NCBI GenBank assembly: GCA_009838765.1
Contig: VXQX01000017.1
Span: forward strand, 27,461 to 91,460
Reading direction: 5' to 3'
Source of the DNA: Gemmatimonadales bacterium
GTDB lineage: Bacteria; Gemmatimonadota; Gemmatimonadetes; Palauibacterales; Palauibacteraceae
DNA length: 64,000 nucleotides
The notes under the pieces are model-generated. The model saw only the letters and a program-made list of their open reading frames with translations. It was not told where the DNA came from and searched no databases. Position numbers and translations under genes: made by a program. This document shows, piece by piece, positions 60,922 through 64,000 of this stretch. Each line of letters begins with the position of its first letter. Position 1 is the stretch's first letter.

Positions 60922-61278
60922 TCACTTGCGCGTCCTCGTGGCGAGGACGGCACCCGCCGAGCCCGCGGCGGCCGGGCCGAGCAGAAAGAGAAGCGCGAGG
61001 CCCCAGTGGCCGGACGGAGGGTCCGTCACCGTCACCCAGACGCCGATCGCGCCCAACAGGACCAGGCTCCAGCCCGGCGCCAGCCCGCAGAGGAGGGGGC
61101 GTGCGCCGCGGTGCCACCGCGAGAGGCCGAAGCCCGCGGCGAAGTAGAGCAGACCCCCGAGCGCGATGAGCCCGGGACCGGGACCCACAGGCAGATCTCT
61201 GAACACGAGCGCCAGCCCCGCGAGGCCGGCGAGGAGGCAGACGATGACCGAAACCATGAGCTTGAGTACGGCTCTCAT
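60922..61278 (-). CDS. Small membrane protein with about four spans
   Basis: A 118-residue hydrophobic protein with four predicted spans (MVSVIVCLLAGLAGLALVF, LIALGGLLYFAAGF, LLCGLAPGWSLVLLGAIGVWV, GLALLFLLGPAAAGSAGAVLA). No known family. The ATG at 61278 shares its bases with the ATG of the gene on the other strand (CATG), so the two 5' ends overlap; a start at 61257 (Met8) would relieve this. Confidence 0.65.
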   Translation of the reverse strand: MRAVLKLMVSVIVCLLAGLAGLALVFRDLPVGPGPGLIALGGLLYFAAGFGLSRWHRGARPLLCGLAPGWSLVLLGAIGVWVTVTDPPSGHWGLALLFLLGPAAAGSAGAVLATRTRK

Positions 61279-61885
61279 GGCGAGCGAAGATGCGGCGGGG
61301 TCCGCGGTTTCTCAAACGTCTCCTGCGAGGGCCCTTCGCCGCCGGGCGGCCGCGGCCGCCGCCGCGCTCGCTGCCGTCGTCCCCCTCGTGGGCGCCACGG
61401 AGACGGTGGGCCGGGATGCGGATGCCGTGGGCCGCACCGCGTCGGCCGCGCCTGCCCCGGCCATCGATCTCGACGAGCTGGCGTGGATCGCCGGCCACTG
61501 GGGCGGGGACGCCTTCGGAGGACAGATCGAGGAGGCGTGGTTCAGCCCCGCGGGACGCTCGATGTCCGGCTCCTTCCGCCTCATCCGCGACGGACTCGCG
61601 GTCATGTACGAACTCCTGCTGCTGGAGCAGGACGACGATGGCGAGATCTACTATCGGTTCAAGCACGTAGGGCGGGGCTGGGTGCCCTGGGAGGAGACGC
61701 GGCTCGAATATCGTCTCACGGCGCTGGAGGGCCGGAAGGCCACCTTCCGGAGTACGGCGGAAACGCCGCCATCGAACGCTCCCTGGTGGTTCACGTACGA
61801 GAGCCCGACGAGCACCGAGCTGATCGTGACCATTCATGGCAGCGCGGGCGGCGATCCCGCGGTGCTGTCGATGACGAGGCGATAG
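61277..61885 (+). CDS. Exported DUF6265-type protein
   Basis: A 202-residue protein. An Arg-rich segment and hydrophobic leader (LRRRAAAAAAALAAVVPLVGA) suggest export. The body begins WIAGHWGGDAFGGQIEEAW and FSPAGRSMSGSFRLI, typical of the DUF6265 beta-barrel family, with YYRFKHVGRGWVPWE later. The fold may bind a lipid or small ligand. The start codon is embedded in the same CATG as the divergent small membrane protein. The frame is open upstream to 61166, which is unlikely to be used. Confidence 0.75.
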   Translation: MASEDAAGSAVSQTSPARALRRRAAAAAAALAAVVPLVGATETVGRDADAVGRTASAAPAPAIDLDELAWIAGHWGGDAFGGQIEEAWFSPAGRSMSGSFRLIRDGLAVMYELLLLEQDDDGEIYYRFKHVGRGWVPWEETRLEYRLTALEGRKATFRSTAETPPSNAPWWFTYESPTSTELIVTIHGSAGGDPAVLSMTRR

Positions 61886-61951
61886 GGTCGTATCTTTCGG
61901 GCGAAGGAAAGCGTTTATCGGGGAGAGAGCCGGACTCGACCAGGGGACCGT

Positions 61952-62779
61952 ATGAGAGCATTGGCGACGGAAAGCGGACGCGCCGGTTGGGCGGCGCTGG
62001 CCCTCGTGGCGGGAGGCGTGCTTGCGGGTTCGCCGGGTTCGGCTCGGGCGCAGGAAGAGACGGAACGGGAGACGGCGGAGCTGATCGGGCAGGTGGTCAG
62101 CGCGTCAACGGGACTCCCGCTCGAAGGTGCGCGCGTGATCCTCCTGGGCTCCGGGTACGGCGCGATCACCGATGCCGAAGGCAACTTCCGGGTCCCGCGA
62201 ACCTGGGCCGGCAGGGACTCGATCGAGGTGAGGTACATCGGCTATGAGGCCGGCTATACCGTCATCGACCTCGCGCCGGAACAGACGACGAACGTCACGT
62301 TGACGGTTACGAGTACCGTCATTCGCATCGCGGACCTCACGGTGGAGGTACGGCAGAGCCGCCGCGCCCGGAACTTCCAGGGCTTCGAGGAACGCATGCA
62401 CCAGGGGTTCGGGACGTTCTTCACGCCGCGGGACATCATCAATCGTAATCCCCGCCTCCCCAGCGACCTCCTGCGCGGCCTGCCGAACGTATCCGTGGGC
62501 CGGCTCGAATACGGGCGCGCGGAAGTCTTCCTTGGGGAGGGCGTCCGGCTCGGATGTCCGCCGGCGCTCTACCTGGACGGGATGTACCAGTCGGGAATGC
62601 AGTTCGACGACCTCGAGAGGGATGTTCTCGGCGCGGTCGAGGTCTACAGGCGCGATGTCGAGACGCCGATGGAGTTCATGCGCACGGGTTCGACGTGTGG
62701 CGCGATCGTGGTCTGGACGCCGGACGGGCCGGGCTTCCTGGACTGGGCCCGGGAACTTCCCGACCCCTTCGAATACTAG
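61952..62779 (+). CDS. Exported protein with carboxypeptidase-regulatory and TonB-plug-like domains
   Basis: A 275-residue protein with signal peptide (AGWAALALVAGGVLAGS...ARAQ). Residues 43-125 form a carboxypeptidase-regulatory-like beta-sandwich (IGQVVSASTGLPLEGARVIL, GAITDAEGNFRVPRTW, RYIGYEAGYTVIDLA). The rest resembles the plug domain of TonB receptors (TPRDIINRNPRLPSDLLRGLPNVSV, CPPALYLDGMYQSGMQFDDL, VEVYRRDVETPMEF) but there is no barrel. It may be a surface or periplasmic relative of such receptors. It stands alone between DUF6265 and OsmC genes. Confidence 0.78.
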   Translation: MRALATESGRAGWAALALVAGGVLAGSPGSARAQEETERETAELIGQVVSASTGLPLEGARVILLGSGYGAITDAEGNFRVPRTWAGRDSIEVRYIGYEAGYTVIDLAPEQTTNVTLTVTSTVIRIADLTVEVRQSRRARNFQGFEERMHQGFGTFFTPRDIINRNPRLPSDLLRGLPNVSVGRLEYGRAEVFLGEGVRLGCPPALYLDGMYQSGMQFDDLERDVLGAVEVYRRDVETPMEFMRTGSTCGAIVVWTPDGPGFLDWARELPDPFEY

Positions 62780-62871
62780 TGTAGTGTCGCGGAAATCCGC
62801 GAGTCACCGAGAGCGCCGGGGCGCCGGCCTCCGCAAGGCGCTTCGACGAGGAATAGCGGCGCCCCGCCGCC

Positions 62872-63306
62872 TCAGTCCCCCTCGTCCGCAGGCTCGCCGT
62901 TGAGCGTCAGGTTCCATTCGAGTTCGATGTCCTGTCGGAGAGAATGGTAGACGGAGCAGTAGCGTTCAAACGAGAGCATGACGGCCCGCCGAGCCCTGGC
63001 TTCATCCACTTTGCCGGAGACATGGAAGTCGAACTGGAGACCCTTCACGTAGCGCGGCGGCGCCTCCGCTCTGCGCGCCCTCGCCCGGACCGAGAGCCCG
63101 GTGAGTTCCTGGCGCCCCTTCTGAAGGATGAAGACCACGTCGATCGCGGCGCAGGCGGCGACGGACTCCACCATCAGGGCGACCGGGCTGGGGGCAGTGG
63201 CTTCGTCCCCGTCGATTCGCGTCTCGTGGTCGGCTCGATCGGCGCTGAACTTGAGCCCGCCGTCCCACCGGACCCGGATTCCATCCCTGTTCATCAAGAT
63301 CTCCAT
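62872..63306 (-). CDS. OsmC/Ohr-family protein
   Basis: A 144-residue cytosolic protein. The two catalytic cysteines are present, in VESVAACAAIDVVF and SFERYCSVYHSL, as in peroxidases that reduce organic hydroperoxides. The start at 63306 (MEILMNRDG) is preferred to the longer frame at 63441; a Met at 63294 is also possible. The C-terminus ends in acidic residues (ADEGD). A role in peroxide or reactive sulfur defence is likely. Divergent from the small membrane protein at 63428. Confidence 0.88.
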   Translation of the reverse strand: MEILMNRDGIRVRWDGGLKFSADRADHETRIDGDEATAPSPVALMVESVAACAAIDVVFILQKGRQELTGLSVRARARRAEAPPRYVKGLQFDFHVSGKVDEARARRAVMLSFERYCSVYHSLRQDIELEWNLTLNGEPADEGD

Positions 63307-63427
63307 GGCTGGTGTGCGGATTCCGGCAACATAGTACAACACCGCCGGCAACCTGTGGCAATCGGACTGCCAGGGCGCTGAAACCGCCCCGGGATCGGGG
63401 GCGTACAAGCTTTTCGGGAGGTGCGAC

Positions 63428-63712
63428 ATGTTCGAGTTCATCGGGAATTTTCTCTGGCTCGCCGTCGCCGGCGCCGCGTCGGCCGGCGGCTACATCACGA
63501 TGAAGAGGTTCGTACGCGGACGATTGCGCTTCGTGGACGGGATCCACCGGCGCGGCGTGCCGCTTGTGGCCGGGATCGCGGGCTGGGGCGTCGGATTGCT
63601 GGCCGCCGTGCTTCCATTCGTCACTCCCCTCACGGCCGTTCTGTTCGGGATCGGGGTCGCCACGGGCGTGGCGGCGGGCCGACGGGAGATCAAGCGCCTC
63701 CCGAGCCCTTGA
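63428..63712 (+). CDS. Small membrane protein, 94 residues
   Basis: Three hydrophobic segments (FIGNFLWLAVAGAASAGGYI, LVAGIAGWGVGLLAAVLPFV and TAVLFGIGVATGVAAG) with a basic loop (MKRFVRGRLRFVDG) between the first two. The ATG at 63428 follows GGGAGG. No family is recognised. The stop overlaps the start of the M20 peptidase gene as TTGA, so it is coupled to it. Confidence 0.65.
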   Translation: MFEFIGNFLWLAVAGAASAGGYITMKRFVRGRLRFVDGIHRRGVPLVAGIAGWGVGLLAAVLPFVTPLTAVLFGIGVATGVAAGRREIKRLPSP

Positions 63713-64000
63713 CCTTCTCGGCGGACCCGCTGCGCCTCACAACCATTCTCACGGACCTCGTCGCCACGAACTCCGTGAATCCGACGCTCGTGGAGGGGGC
63801 GCCCGGCGAGCTGGAGATCGCGCGCCTCACGACCCGGCTCATGCGCGAGGCGGGCCTCGACGTGACCCGGTATGAGCCCGAGGCGGGCCGGCCGAGCGTC
63901 GTCGGGCGTCTCGCGGGGGGGGGGGGAGGGCCGACGCTGATGCTGAACGCCCACTACGACACGGGACGGGTGGAGGGAATGGCAGCTACGTTCACCGCGG
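63709..64000 (+). CDS. M20-family metallopeptidase, N-terminal part
   Basis: A TTG start at 63709 overlaps the stop of the small membrane protein. About 97 residues are in the window and the frame is open at the end. LRLTTILTDLVATNSVNP and the zinc-binding segment LMLNAHYDTG are typical of the ArgE/DapE/CPG2 family of exo- and amino-acid peptidases. A run of 12 G lies inside the gene. The substrate class needs the rest of the gene. Confidence 0.8.
   Translation, partial: MTFSADPLRLTTILTDLVATNSVNPTLVEGAPGELEIARLTTRLMREAGLDVTRYEPEAGRPSVVGRLAGGGGGPTLMLNAHYDTGRVEGMAATFTA
63915..63926 (+). repeat. Run of 12 G inside the M20 peptidase gene
   Basis: Twelve consecutive G (63915-63926) encode part of a Gly run (LAGGGGG). 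The reading frame is correct on both sides as assembled. Such tracts slip during replication and sequencing, so one base more or less would abolish the gene. Confidence 0.9.

Noticed and set aside
63915..63926. Phase variation of the M20 peptidase as a firm conclusion
   Set aside because: A single assembled sequence cannot show variation; the tract alone is only suggestive.
1..64000. CRISPR array, insertion sequences, prophage, tRNA or rRNA genes
   Set aside because: No regularly spaced repeats, transposase motifs, phage structural genes or RNA gene landmarks were seen. Only a search with dedicated tools would exclude short tRNAs with certainty.

Overview
The window is a contiguous piece of a high-GC bacterial chromosome. 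Genes lie densely on both strands, and many stop and start codons overlap (ATGA, TGATG, TTGA). Many products are secreted lipoproteins, beta-propellers, outer-membrane barrels, exported amidohydrolases and envelope enzymes, so the organism is Gram-negative. The mix (tandem secreted amidohydrolases, PIG-L plus sodium symporter, 6-bladed propellers, FecR-like aromatic-rich protein, carboxypeptidase-regulatory/TonB-plug protein, 2-oxoacid:ferredoxin oxidoreductase) fits Gemmatimonadota or a relative. That is inferred from gene content only; no rRNA, tRNA or other taxonomic marker was seen. No CRISPR array, insertion sequence or prophage was recognised, and no gene-free stretch exceeds 300 bases.

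Layout. 0-9 kb: the 3' end of an ABC transporter ATPase gene, a TlpA-like thioredoxin lipoprotein overlapping an N-acyl-D-amino-acid deacylase, a heme block (hemE +, hemY -, hemH +), an unknown protein and a leucine-type dehydrogenase. 8.6-18.7 kb: a frameshifted 6-bladed propeller gene, an iodotyrosine-deiodinase-like nitroreductase, two tandem exported amidohydrolases, an overlapping cupin/SDR/multicopper oxidase operon, a barrel-like protein, and a protein with two copies of a basic module behind a repeat-flanked promoter. 18.9-27 kb: PIG-L deacetylase, tiny membrane protein and sodium symporter in one operon, then formate-THF ligase and a phosphoglucose isomerase of the Tal-Pgi type without its transaldolase half. 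27-34 kb: a Cys-rich secreted protein coupled to a propeller lipoprotein, an ECF sigma factor overlapping an anti-sigma-like zinc motif fused to O6-methylguanine-DNA methyltransferase, a TolB-like protein and a FecR/aromatic-rich protein. 33.7-36.8 kb: an AhpD-like protein with an in-frame UGA at the second redox position (probable selenocysteine), a trans-3-hydroxyproline dehydratase-like enzyme, an unusual aquaporin and a VOC protein. 36.7-41.5 kb: KorB, a gamma-alpha fused KorA and a GltD-like iron-sulfur flavoprotein in one operon. 41.6-50.4 kb: a CitE-like protein, a decarboxylase/NCS2 permease/Asp-box lipoprotein operon, a serine hydrolase and a SolA-like oxidase. 50.4-64 kb: a heavy-metal RND pump with its adaptor, a possible 20-residue cationic peptide, two tandem signal peptidases I, a large outer-membrane protein, a methyltransferase, small envelope proteins, an OsmC protein and the start of an M20 peptidase.

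The three most interesting points are: (1) the probable selenoprotein at 33691-34260, with a hairpin placed where a bacterial SECIS would be; (2) the ECF sigma factor coupled to an anti-sigma-like/Ogt fusion at 28700-29946, a possible sensor of DNA alkylation; (3) the duplicated-module protein at 18013-18690, whose promoter is flanked by two copies of a 12-base repeat.
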